Shown one piece after another: positions 23,320 through 36,294 of a DNA stretch of 64,000 bases; the stretch's first letter is position 1; every line of letters starts with the position of its first letter. Origin of the DNA: Paratinospora sagittata. Lineage: Eukaryota; Streptophyta; Magnoliopsida; Ranunculales; Menispermaceae. Where the stretch lies: assembly GCA_035771175.1 (NCBI GenBank), contig JAYMFD010003054.1, forward strand, positions 34,740 through 98,739. Direction: 5' to 3'. A model generated the notes under the pieces. It ran no database searches. It saw only the letters and a list, made by a program, of their open reading frames with translations, and was not told where the DNA came from. The translations under genes were made by a program, and so were the position numbers.

Positions 23320-26300
23320 TGTTCTTGATGCAAAACAGGTGATGTGTTCCTCTTTGATGTGTTATCTTACCGAGACCACTTCATATACTTAGAGTTTTAA
23401 ACAATGGATAGCCTCTGCAAATCTTAGCACACAAGGGATAAAATGAAGAACTAGCTGAACATCAAGACAGATTGCAATTTTGATTCAATTCGAAGCCTGT
23501 TTTTGCAAAGGCAAGAATCATTACTTTCTTCTCTTGAAAAACTCTTCGAAAAGCTCAATCTAACTTGCAAATATCGTGCGTGTTGAATTTTTGAAAATCA
23601 GAGAATGCGTGTTTTATAAAATTTGAAGTTGAAGGTTAAAGAGCAAGAGTACTAAAAAATGATTTGAATTCAAAACATTGTTCAATCTAAAGTTTTTTGG
23701 GCGTGCGAGACAATGGGAATCATCTAGGTGTTACTAGAGAATATTTCAATTAAGATAACCTGGCAAAACTGTGAAGGAATAGAAAAATCGAGCAAGTAGA
23801 AGTGCCCACATTTTTCTCGTTAGAAATATAAGATTTTAGTCTAAGACGTGCCAATTGCTGGATAGCCTTATTTTTGAGAAATTAATATTTTGACACTAAA
23901 GAACCATTTCAATGACTCAAAACACTTTGATATAAGAATAAACACTTTTAAATAATTCAAAACTCATTAAAATTATGATTAAAACCTTTCGGAAAACATT
24001 TTTGTAAAAATGAAATACTATATCGAAAGTGATTTTGAAGACTTTGCAATTTTCAAAGTTTTAGTGCTAAGATTGATCGAGGGGTTACCTTACACACCAG
24101 AGATCAAACTAATGCATTAGACATGAGATATGTCTTCGTTCTTCGAGCTTGATCATTGTCGAATCCGAAAGCTATTGTTTGATGTGTTCTTGATGCAAAA
24201 CAGGTGATGTGTTCCTCTTTGATGTGTTATCTTACCGAGAGCACTTCATATACTTAGAGTTTTAAACAATGGATAGCCTCTGCAAATCTTAGCACACAAG
24301 GGATAAAATGAAGAACTAGCTGAACATCAAGACAGATTGCAATTTTGATTCAATTCGAAGCCTTTTTTTGCAAAGGCAAGAATCATTACTTTCTTCTCTT
24401 GAAAAACTCTTCGAAAAGCTCAATCTAACTTGCAAATATCGTGCGTGTTGAATTTTTGAAAATCAGAGAATGAGTGTTTTATAAAATTTGAAGTTGAAGG
24501 TTAAAGAGCAAGAGTACTAAAAAATGATTTGAATTCAAAACATTGTTCAATCTAAAGTTTTTTGGGCGTGCGAGACAATGGGAATCATCTAGGTGTTACT
24601 AGAGAATATTTCAATTAAGATAACCTGACAAAACTGTGAAGGAATAGAAAAATCGAGCAAGCAGAAGTGCCCACATTTTTCTCGTTAGAAATATAAGATT
24701 TTAGTCTAAGACGTGCAAATTGCTGGATAGCCTTATTTTTGAAAAATTAGTATTTTGACACTAAAGAACCATTTCATTGACTCAAAACACTTTGGTATAA
24801 GATTAAACACTTTTAAATAATTCAAAACTCATTAAAATTATGATTAAAACCTTTCGGAAAAAATTTTTGTAAAAATGAAATACTATATCAAAAGTGATTT
24901 TGAAGACTTTGCAATTTTCAGAGTTTTAGTGCTAAGATTGATCGAGGGGTTACCTTACACACCAGAGATCAAACTAATGCATTAGACATGAGATATGTCT
25001 TCGTTCTTCGAGCTTGATCATTGTCGAATTCGAAAGCTATTGTTTGATGTGTTCTTGATGCAAAACAGGTGATGTGTTCCTCTTTGATGTGTTATCTTAC
25101 CGAGACCACTTCATATACTTAGAGTTTTAAACAATGGATAGCCTCTGCAAATCTTAGCACACAAGGGATAAAATGAAGAACTAGCTGAACATCAAGACAG
25201 ATTGCAATTTTGATTCAATTCGAAGCCTGTTTTTGCAAAGGCAAGAATCATTACTTTCTTCTCTTGAAAAACTCTTCGAAAAGCTCAATCTAACTTGCAA
25301 ATATCGTGCGTGTTGAATTTTTGAAAATCAGAGAATGCGTGTTTTATAAAATTTGAAGTTGAAGGTTAAAGAGCAAGAGTACTAAAAAATGATTTGAATT
25401 CAAAACATTGTTCAATCTAAAGTTTTTTGGGCGTGCGAGACAATGGGAATCATCTAGGTGTTACTAGAGAATATTTCAATTAAGATAACCTGGCAAAACT
25501 GTGAAGGAATAGAAAAATCGAGCAAGTAGAAGTGCCCACATTTTTCTCGTTAGAAATATAAGATTTTAGTCTAAGACGTGCCAATTGCTGGATAGCCTTA
25601 TTTTTGAGAAATTAATATTTTGACACTAAAGAACCATTTCAATGACTCAAAACACTTTGATATAAGAATAAACACTTTTAAATAATTCAAAACTCATTAA
25701 AATTATGATTAAAACCTTTCGGAAAACATTTTTGTAAAAATGAAATACTATATCGAAAGTGATTTTGAAGACTTTGCAATTTTCAGAGTTTTAGTGCTAA
25801 GATTGATCGAGGGGTTACCTTACACACCAGAGATCAAACTAATGCATTAGACATGAGATATGTCTTCGTTCTTCGAGCTTGATCATTTTCGAATCCGAAA
25901 GCTATTGTTTGATGTGTTCTTGATGCAAAACAGGTGATGTGTTCCTCTTTGATGTGTTATCTTACCGAGAGCACTTCATATACTTAGAGTTTTAAACAAT
26001 GGATAGCCTCTGCAAATCTTAGCACACAAGGGATAAAATGAAGAACTAGCTGAACATCAAGACAGATTGCAATTTTGATTCAATTCGAAGCCTTTTTTTG
26101 CAAAGGCAAGAATCATTACTTTCTTCTCTTGAAAAACTCTTCGAAAAGCTCAATCTAACTTGCAAATATCGTGCGTGTTGAATTTTTGAAAATCAGAGAA
26201 TGAGTGTTTTATAAAATTTGAAGTTGAAGGTTAAAGAGCAAGAGTACTAAAAAATGATTTGAATTCAAAACATTGTTCAATCTAAAGTTTTTTGGGCGTG

Positions 26301-27644
26301 CGAGACAATGGGAATCATCTAGGTGTTACTAGAGAATATTTCAATTAAGATAACCTGGCAAAACTGTGAAGGAATAGAAAAATCGAGCAAGTAGAAGTGC
26401 CCACATTTTTCTCGTTAGAAATATAAGATTTTAGTCTAAGACGTGCCAATTGCTGGATAGCCTTATTTTTGAGAAATTAATATTTTGACACTAAAGAACC
26501 ATTTCAATGACTCAAAACACTTTGATATAAGAATAAACACTTTTAAATAATTCAAAACTCATTAAAATTATGATTAAAACCTTTCGGAAAACATTTTTGT
26601 AAAAATGAAATACTATATCGAAAGTGATTTTGAAGACTTTGCAATTTTCAGAGTTTTAGTGCTAAGATTGATCGAGGGGTTACCTTACACACCAGAGATC
26701 AAACTAATGCATTAGACATGAGATATGTCTTCGTTCTTCGAGCTTGATCATTGTCGAATCCGAAAGCTATTGTTTGATGTGTTCTTGATGCAAAACAGGT
26801 GATGTGTTCCTCTTTGATGTGTTATCTTACCGAGTGCACTTCATATACTTAGAGTTTTAAACAATGGATAGCCTCTGCAAATCTTAGCACACAAGGGATA
26901 AAATGAAGAACTAGCTGAACATCAAGACAGATTGCAATTTTGATTCAATTCGAAGCCTTTTTTTGCAAAGGCAAGAATCATTACTTTCTTCTCTTGAAAA
27001 ACTCTTCGAAAAGCTCAATCTAACTTGCAAATATCGTGCGTGTTGAATTTTTGAAAATCAGAGAATGAGTGTTTTATAAAATTTGAAGTTGAAGGTTAAA
27101 GAGCAAGAGTACTAAAAAATGATTTGAATTCAAAACATTGTTCAATCTAAAGTTTTTTGGGCGTGGGAGACAATGGGAATCATCTAGGTGTTACTAGAGA
27201 ATATTTCAATTAAGATAACCTGGCAAAACTGTGAAGGAATAGAAAAATCGAGCAAGGAGAAGTGCCCACATTTTTCTCGTTAGAAATATAAGATTTTAGT
27301 CTAAGACGTGCCAATTGCTGGATAGCCTTATTTTTGAGAAATTAATATTTTGACACTAAAGAACCATTTCAATGACTCAAAACACTTTGGTATAAGAATA
27401 AACACTTTTAAATAATTCAAAACTCATTAAAATTATGATTAAAACCTTTCGGAAAACATTTTTGTAAAAATGAAATACTATATCGAAAGTGATTTTGAAG
27501 ACTTTGCAATTTTCAGAGTTTTAGTGCTAAGATTGATCGAGGGGTTACCTTACACACCAGAGATCAAACTAATGCATTAGACATGAGATATGTCTTCGTT
27601 CTTCGAGCTTGATCATTGTCGAATTCGAAAGCTATTGTTTGATG
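23320..27644 (+). repeat. Five-monomer HOR, copy 1 (4325 bp)
   Basis: Monomers start at 23320 (D with C57, an A in 'tttcaaag' and 'tgtcgaatccg'), 24185 (C-like with A444), 25050 (D with C57 and T839), 25915 (A, C846) and 26780 (E with G387, G478 and G611; private T in 'cgagtgcac'). Five 865-bp units equal the 4325-bp offset to the second copy, in which every diagnostic allele recurs in the same order. Confidence 0.92.
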
Positions 27645-30600
27645 TGTTCTTGATGCAAAACAGGTGATGTGTTCCTCTTTGATGTGTTATCTTACCGAGA
27701 CCACTTCATATACTTAGAGTTTTAAACAATGGATAGCCTCTGCAAATCTTAGCACACAAGGGATAAAATGAAGAACTAGCTGAACATCAAGACAGATTGC
27801 AATTTTGATTCAATTCGAAGCCTGTTTTTGCAAAGGCAAGAATCATTACTTTCTTCTCTTGAAAAACTCTTCGAAAAGCTCAATCTAACTTGCAAATATC
27901 GTGCGTGTTGAATTTTTGAAAATCAGAGAATGCGTGTTTTATAAAATTTGAAGTTGAAGGTTAAAGAGCAAGAGTACTAAAAAATGATTTGAATTCAAAA
28001 CATTGTTCAATCTAAAGTTTTTTGGGCGTGCGAGACAATGGGAATCATCTAGGTGTTACTAGAGAATATTTCAATTAAGATAACCTGGCAAAACTGTGAA
28101 GGAATAGAAAAATCGAGCAAGTAGAAGTGCCCACATTTTTCTCGTTAGAAATATAAGATTTTAGTCTAAGACGTGCCAATTGCTGGATAGCCTTATTTTT
28201 GAGAAATTAATATTTTGACACTAAAGAACCATTTCAATGACTCAAAACACTTTGATATAAGAATAAACACTTTTAAATAATTCAAAACTCATTAAAATTA
28301 TGATTAAAACCTTTCGGAAAACATTTTTGTAAAAATGAAATACTATATCGAAAGTGATTTTGAAGACTTTGCAATTTTCAAAGTTTTAGTGCTAAGATTG
28401 ATCGAGGGGTTACCTTACACACCAGAGATCAAACTAATGCATTAGACATGAGATATGTCTTCGTTCTTCGAGCTTGATCATTGTCGAATCCGAAAGCTAT
28501 TGTTTGATGTGTTCTTGATGCAAAACAGGTGATGTGTTCCTCTTTGATGTGTTATCTTACCGAGAGCACTTCATATACTTAGAGTTTTAAACAATGGATA
28601 GCCTCTGCAAATCTTAGCACACAAGGGATAAAATGAAGAACTAGCTGAACATCAAGACAGATTGCAATTTTGATTCAATTCGAAGCCTTTTTTTGCAAAG
28701 GCAAGAATCATTACTTTCTTCTCTTGAAAAACTCTTCGAAAAGCTCAATCTAACTTGCAAATATCGTGCGTGTTGAATTTTTGAAAATCAGAGAATGAGT
28801 GTTTTATAAAATTTGAAGTTGAAGGTTAAAGAGCAAGAGTACTAAAAAATGATTTGAATTCAAAACATTGTTCAATCTAAAGTTTTTTGGGCGTGCGAGA
28901 CAATGGGAATCATCTAGGTGTTACTAGAGAATATTTCAATTAAGATAACCTGACAAAACTGTGAAGGAATAGAAAAATCGAGCAAGCAGAAGTGCCCACA
29001 TTTTTCTCGTTAGAAATATAAGATTTTAGTCTAAGACGTGCAAATTGCTGGATAGCCTTATTTTTGAAAAATTAGTATTTTGACACTAAAGAACCATTTC
29101 ATTGACTCAAAACACTTTGGTATAAGATTAAACACTTTTAAATAATTCAAAACTCATTAAAATTATGATTAAAACCTTTCGGAAAAAATTTTTGTAAAAA
29201 TGAAATACTATATCAAAAGTGATTTTGAAGACTTTGCAATTTTCAGAGTTTTAGTGCTAAGATTGATCGAGGGGTTACCTTACACACCAGAGATCAAACT
29301 AATGCATTAGACATGAGATATGTCTTCGTTCTTCGAGCTTGATCATTGTCGAATTCGAAAGCTATTGTTTGATGTGTTCTTGATGCAAAACAGGTGATGT
29401 GTTCCTCTTTGATGTGTTATCTTACCGAGACCACTTCATATACTTAGAGTTTTAAACAATGGATAGCCTCTGCAAATCTTAGCACACAAGGGATAAAATG
29501 AAGAACTAGCTGAACATCAAGACAGATTGCAATTTTGATTCAATTCGAAGCCTGTTTTTGCAAAGGCAAGAATCATTACTTTCTTCTCTTGAAAAACTCT
29601 TCGAAAAGCTCAATCTAACTTGCAAATATCGTGCGTGTTGAATTTTTGAAAATCAGAGAATGCGTGTTTTATAAAATTTGAAGTTGAAGGTTAAAGAGCA
29701 AGAGTACTAAAAAATGATTTGAATTCAAAACATTGTTCAATCTAAAGTTTTTTGGGCGTGCGAGACAATGGGAATCATCTAGGTGTTACTAGAGAATATT
29801 TCAATTAAGATAACCTGGCAAAACTGTGAAGGAATAGAAAAATCGAGCAAGTAGAAGTGCCCACATTTTTCTCGTTAGAAATATAAGATTTTAGTCTAAG
29901 ACGTGCCAATTGCTGGATAGCCTTATTTTTGAGAAATTAATATTTTGACACTAAAGAACCATTTCAATGACTCAAAACACTTTGATATAAGAATAAACAC
30001 TTTTAAATAATTCAAAACTCATTAAAATTATGATTAAAACCTTTCGGAAAACATTTTTGTAAAAATGAAATACTATATCGAAAGTGATTTTGAAGACTTT
30101 GCAATTTTCAGAGTTTTAGTGCTAAGATTGATCGAGGGGTTACCTTACACACCAGAGATCAAACTAATGCATTAGACATGAGATATGTCTTCGTTCTTCG
30201 AGCTTGATCATTTTCGAATCCGAAAGCTATTGTTTGATGTGTTCTTGATGCAAAACAGGTGATGTGTTCCTCTTTGATGTGTTATCTTACCGAGAGCACT
30301 TCATATACTTAGAGTTTTAAACAATGGATAGCCTCTGCAAATCTTAGCACACAAGGGATAAAATGAAGAACTAGCTGAACATCAAGACAGATTGCAATTT
30401 TGATTCAATTCGAAGCCTTTTTTTGCAAAGGCAAGAATCATTACTTTCTTCTCTTGAAAAACTCTTCGAAAAGCTCAATCTAACTTGCAAATATCGTGCG
30501 TGTTGAATTTTTGAAAATCAGAGAATGAGTGTTTTATAAAATTTGAAGTTGAAGGTTAAAGAGCAAGAGTACTAAAAAATGATTTGAATTCAAAACATTG

Positions 30601-31969
30601 TTCAATCTAAAGTTTTTTGGGCGTGCGAGACAATGGGAATCATCTAGGTGTTACTAGAGAATATTTCAATTAAGATAACCTGGCAAAACTGTGAAGGAAT
30701 AGAAAAATCGAGCAAGTAGAAGTGCCCACATTTTTCTCGTTAGAAATATAAGATTTTAGTCTAAGACGTGCCAATTGCTGGATAGCCTTATTTTTGAGAA
30801 ATTAATATTTTGACACTAAAGAACCATTTCAATGACTCAAAACACTTTGATATAAGAATAAACACTTTTAAATAATTCAAAACTCATTAAAATTATGATT
30901 AAAACCTTTCGGAAAACATTTTTGTAAAAATGAAATACTATATCGAAAGTGATTTTGAAGACTTTGCAATTTTCAGAGTTTTAGTGCTAAGATTGATCGA
31001 GGGGTTACCTTACACACCAGAGATCAAACTAATGCATTAGACATGAGATATGTCTTCGTTCTTCGAGCTTGATCATTGTCGAATCCGAAAGCTATTGTTT
31101 GATGTGTTCTTGATGCAAAACAGGTGATGTGTTCCTCTTTGATGTGTTATCTTACCGAGAGCACTTCATATACTTAGAGTTTTAAACAATGGATAGCCTC
31201 TGCAAATCTTAGCACACAAGGGATAAAATGAAGAACTAGCTGAACATCAAGACAGATTGCAATTTTGATTCAATTCGAAGCCTTTTTTTGCAAAGGCAAG
31301 AATCATTACTTTCTTCTCTTGAAAAACTCTTCGAAAAGCTCAATCTAACTTGCAAATATCGTGCGTGTTGAATTTTTGAAAATCAGAGAATGAGTGTTTT
31401 ATAAAATTTGAAGTTGAAGGTTAAAGAGCAAGAGTACTAAAAAATGATTTGAATTCAAAACATTGTTCAATCTAAAGTTTTTTGGGCGTGGGAGACAATG
31501 GGAATCATCTAGGTGTTACTAGAGAATATTTCAATTAAGATAACCTGGCAAAACTGTGAAGGAATAGAAAAATCGAGCAAGGAGAAGTGCCCACATTTTT
31601 CTCGTTAGAAATATAAGATTTTAGTCTAAGACGTGCCAATTGCTGGATAGCCTTATTTTTGAGAAATTAATATTTTGACACTAAAGAACCATTTCAATGA
31701 CTCAAAACACTTTGGTATAAGAATAAACACTTTTAAATAATTCAAAACTCATTAAAATTATGATTAAAACCTTTCGGAAAACATTTTTGTAAAAATGAAA
31801 TACTATATCGAAAGTGATTTTGAAGACTTTGCAATTTTCAGAGTTTTAGTGCTAAGATTGATCGAGGGGTTACCTTACACACCAGATATCAAACTAATGC
31901 ATTAGACATGAGATATGTCTTCGTTCTTCGAGCTTGATCATTGTCGAATTCGAAAGCTATTGTTTGATG
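27645..31969 (+). repeat. Five-monomer HOR, copy 2 (4325 bp)
   Basis: Monomers start at 27645, 28510, 29375, 30240 and 31105, repeating the D, C-like, D, A, E order and alleles of 23320-27644, including the rare 'tttcaaag' in the first unit. Only the last unit differs visibly: it has the common 'cgagagcac' and a private T in 'cagatatc'. That last unit also begins the E-F dimer series. Confidence 0.92.
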
Positions 31970-34900
31970 TGTTCTTGATGCAAAACAGGTGATGTGTTCC
32001 TCTTTGATGTGTTATCTTGCCGAGACCACTTCATATACTTAGAGTTTTAAACAATGGATAGCCTCTGCAAATCTTAGCACACAAGGGATAAAATGAAGAA
32101 CTAGCTGAACATCAAGACAGATTGCAATTTTGATTCAATTCGAAGCCTTTTTTTGCAAAGGCAAGAATCATTTCTTTCTGCTCTTGAAAAACTCTTCGAA
32201 AAGCTCAATCTAACTTGCAAATATCGTGCGTGTTGAATTTTTAAAAATCAGAGAATGAGTGTTTTATAAAATTTGAAGTTGAAGGTTAAAGAGCAAGAGT
32301 ACTAAAAAATGATTTGAATTCAAAACATTGTTCAATCTAAAGTTTTTTGGGCGTGCGAGACAATGGGAATCATCTAGGTGTTACTAGAGAATATTTCAAT
32401 TAAGATAACCTGGCAAAACTGTGAAGGAATAGAAAAATCGAGCAAGTAGAAGTGCCCACATTTTTCTCGTTAGAAATATAAGATTTTAGTCTAAGACGTG
32501 CCAATTGCTGGATAGCCTTATTTTTGAGAAATTAATATTTTGACACTAAAGAACCATTTCAATGACTCAAAACACTTTGATATAAGAATAAACACTTTTA
32601 AATAATTCAAAACTCATTAAAATTATGATTAAAACCTTTCGGAAAACATTTTTGTAAAAATGAAATACTATATCGAAAGTGATTTTGAAGACTTTGCAAT
32701 TTTCAGAGTTTTAGTGCTAAGATTGATCGAGGGGTTACCTTACACACCAGAGATCAAACTAATGCATTAGACATGAGATATGTCTTCGTTCTTCGAGCTT
32801 GATCATTGTCGAATCCGAAAGCTATTGTTTGATGTGTTCTTGATGCAAAACAGGTGATGTGTTCCTCTTTGATGTGTTATCTTACCGAGAGCACTTCATA
32901 TACTTAGAGTTTTAAACAATGGATAGCCTCTGCAAATCTTAGCACACAAGGGATAAAATGAAGAACTAGCTGAACATCAAGACAGATTGCAATTTTGATT
33001 CAATTCGAAGCCTTTTTTTGCAAAGGCAAGAATCATTACTTTCTTCTCTTGAAAAACTCTTCGAAAAGCTCAATCTAACTTGCAAATATCGTGCGTGTTG
33101 AATTTTTGAAAATCAGAGAATGAGTGTTTTATAAAATTTGAAGTTGAAGGTTAAAGAGCAAGAGTACTAAAAAATGATTTGAATTCAAAACATTGTTCAA
33201 TCTAAAGTTTTTTGGGCGTGGGAGACAATGGGAATCATCTAGGTGTTACTAGAGAATATTTCAATTAAGATAACCTGGCAAAACTGTGAAGGAATAGAAA
33301 AATCGAGCAAGGAGAAGTGCCCACATTTTTCTCGTTAGAAATATAAGATTTTAGTCTAAGACGTGCCAATTGCTGGATAGCCTTATTTTTGAGAAATTAA
33401 TATTTTGACACTAAAGAACCATTTCAATGACTCAAAACACTTTGGTATAAGAATAAACACTTTTAAATAATTCAAAACTCATTAAAATTATGATTAAAAC
33501 CTTTCGGAAAACATTTTTGTAAAAATGAAATACTATATCGAAAGTGATTTTGAAGACTTTGCAATTTTCAGAGTTTTAGTGCTAAGATTGATCGAGGGGT
33601 TACCTTACACACCAGAGATCAAACTAATGCATTAGACATGAGATATGTCTTCGTTCTTCGAGCTTGATCATTGTCGAATTCGAAAGCTATTGTTTGATGT
33701 GTTCTTGATGCAAAACAGGTGATGTGTTCCTCTTTGATGTGTTATCTTGCCGAGACCACTTCATATACTTAGAGTTTTAAACAATGGATAGCCTCTGCAA
33801 ATCTTAGCACACAAGGGATAAAATGAAGAACTAGCTGAACATCAAGACAGATTGCAATTTTGATTCAATTCGAAGCCTTTTTTTGCAAAGGCAAGAATCA
33901 TTTCTTTCTGCTCTTGAAAAACTCTTCGAAAAGCTCAATCTAACTTGCAAATATCGTGCGTGTTGAATTTTTAAAAATCAGAGAATGAGTGTTTTATAAA
34001 ATTTGAAGTTGAAGGTTAAAGAGCAAGAGTACTAAAAAATGATTTGAATTCAAAACATTGTTCAATCTAAAGTTTTTTGGGCGTGCGAGACAATGGGAAT
34101 CATCTAGGTGTTACTAGAGAATATTTCAATTAAGATAACCTGGCAAAACTGTGAAGGAATAGAAAAATCGAGCAAGTAGAAGTGCCCACATTTTTCTCGT
34201 TAGAAATATAAGATTTTAGTCTAAGACGTGCCAATTGCTGGATAGCCTTATTTTTGAGAAATTAATATTTTGACACTAAAGAACCATTTCAATGACTCAA
34301 AACACTTTGATATAAGAATAAACACTTTTAAATAATTCAAAACTCATTAAAATTATGATTAAAACCTTTCGGAAAACATTTTTGTAAAAATGAAATACTA
34401 TATCGAAAGTGATTTTGAAGACTTTGCAATTTTCAGAGTTTTAGTGCTAAGATTGATCGAGGGGTTACCTTACACACCAGAGATCAAACTAATGCATTAG
34501 ACATGAGATATGTCTTCGTTCTTCGAGCTTGATCATTGTCGAATCCGAAAGCTATTGTTTGATGTGTTCTTGATGCAAAACAGGTGATGTGTTCCTCTTT
34601 GATGTGTTATCTTACCGAGAGCACTTCATATACTTAGAGTTTTAAACAATGGATAGCCTCTGCAAATCTTAGCACACAAGGGATAAAATGAAGAACTAGC
34701 TGAACATCAAGACAGATTGCAATTTTGATTCAATTCGAAGCCTTTTTTTGCAAAGGCAAGAATCATTACTTTCTTCTCTTGAAAAACTCTTCGAAAAGCT
34801 CAATCTAACTTGCAAATATCGTGCGTGTTGAATTTTTGAAAATCAGAGAATGAGTGTTTTATAAAATTTGAAGTTGAAGGTTAAAGAGCAAGAGTACTAA

Positions 34901-36294
34901 AAAATGATTTGAATTCAAAACATTGTTCAATCTAAAGTTTTTTGGGCGTGGGAGACAATGGGAATCATCTAGGTGTTACTAGAGAATATTTCAATTAAGA
35001 TAACCTGGCAAAACTGTGAAGGAATAGAAAAATCGAGCAAGCAGAAGTGCCCACATTTTTCTCGTTAGAAATATAAGATTTTAGTCTAAGACGTGCCAAT
35101 TGCTGGATAGCCTTATTTTTGAGAAATTAATATTTTGACACTAAAGAACCATTTCAATGACTCAAAACACTTTGGTATAAGAATAAACACTTTTAAATAA
35201 TTCAAAACTCATTAAAATTATGATTAAAACCTTTCGGAAAACATTTTTGTAAAAATGAAATACTATATCGAAAGTGATTTTGAAGACTTTGCAATTTTCA
35301 GAGTTTTAGTGCTAAGATTGATCGAGGGGTTACCTTACACACCAGAGATCAAACTAATGCATTAGACATGAGATATGTCTTCGTTCTTCGAGCTTGATCA
35401 TTGTCGAATTCGAAAGCTATTGTTTGATGTGTTCTTGATGCAAAACAGGTGATGTGTTCCTCTTTGATGTGTTATCTTGCCGAGACCACTTCATATACTT
35501 AGAGTTTTAAACAATGGATAGCCTCTGCAAATCTTAGCACACAAGGGATAAAATGAAGAACTAGCTGAACATCAAGACAGATTGCAATTTTGATTCAATT
35601 CGAAGCCTTTTTTTGCAAAGGCAAGAATCATTACTTTCTGCTCTTGAAAAACTCTTCGAAAAGCTCAATCTAACTTGCAAATATCGTGCGTGTTGAATTT
35701 TTAAAAATCAGAGAATGAGTGTTTTATAAAATTTGAAGTTGAAGGTTAAAGAGCAAGAGTACTAAAAAATGATTTGAATTCAAAACATTGTTCAATCTAA
35801 AGTTTTTTGGGCGTGCGAGACAATGGGAATCATCTAGGTGTTACTAGAGAATATTTCAATTAAGATAACCTGGCAAAACAGTGAAGCAATAGAAAAATCG
35901 AGCAAGCAGAAGTGCCCACATTTTTCTCGTTAGAAATATAAGATTTTAGTCTAAGACGTGCCAATTGCTGGATAGCCTTATTTTTGAGAAATTAATATTT
36001 TGACACTAAAGAACCATTTCAATGACTCAAAACACTTTGGTATAAGAATAAACACTTTTAAATAATTCAAAACTCATTAAAATTATGATTAAAACCTTTC
36101 GGAAAACATTTTTGTAAAAATGAAATACTATATCGAAAGTGATTTTGAAGACTTTGCAATTTTCAGAGTTTTAGTGCTAAGATTGATCGAGGGGTTACCT
36201 TACACACCAGAGATCAAACTAATGCATTAGACATGAGATATGTCTTCGTTCTTCGAGCTTGATCATTGTCGAATTCGAAAGCTATTGTTTGATG
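31105..36294 (+). repeat. E-F dimer series, three copies of 1730 bp
   Basis: E units start at 31105, 32835 and 34565; F units at 31970, 33700 and 35430. E has G387 ('gtgggag') and G611; G478 is in the first two and C478 in the third. F has G50 ('cttgccgag'), C57, G211 and A274. The first two F units share a T in 'catttcttt' and T478. The third has 'cattacttt', C478, G611 and a private pair of changes, 'aaaacagtgaagcaat'. The dimer is thus strongly homogenised in its first two copies and altered in the third. Confidence 0.9.
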
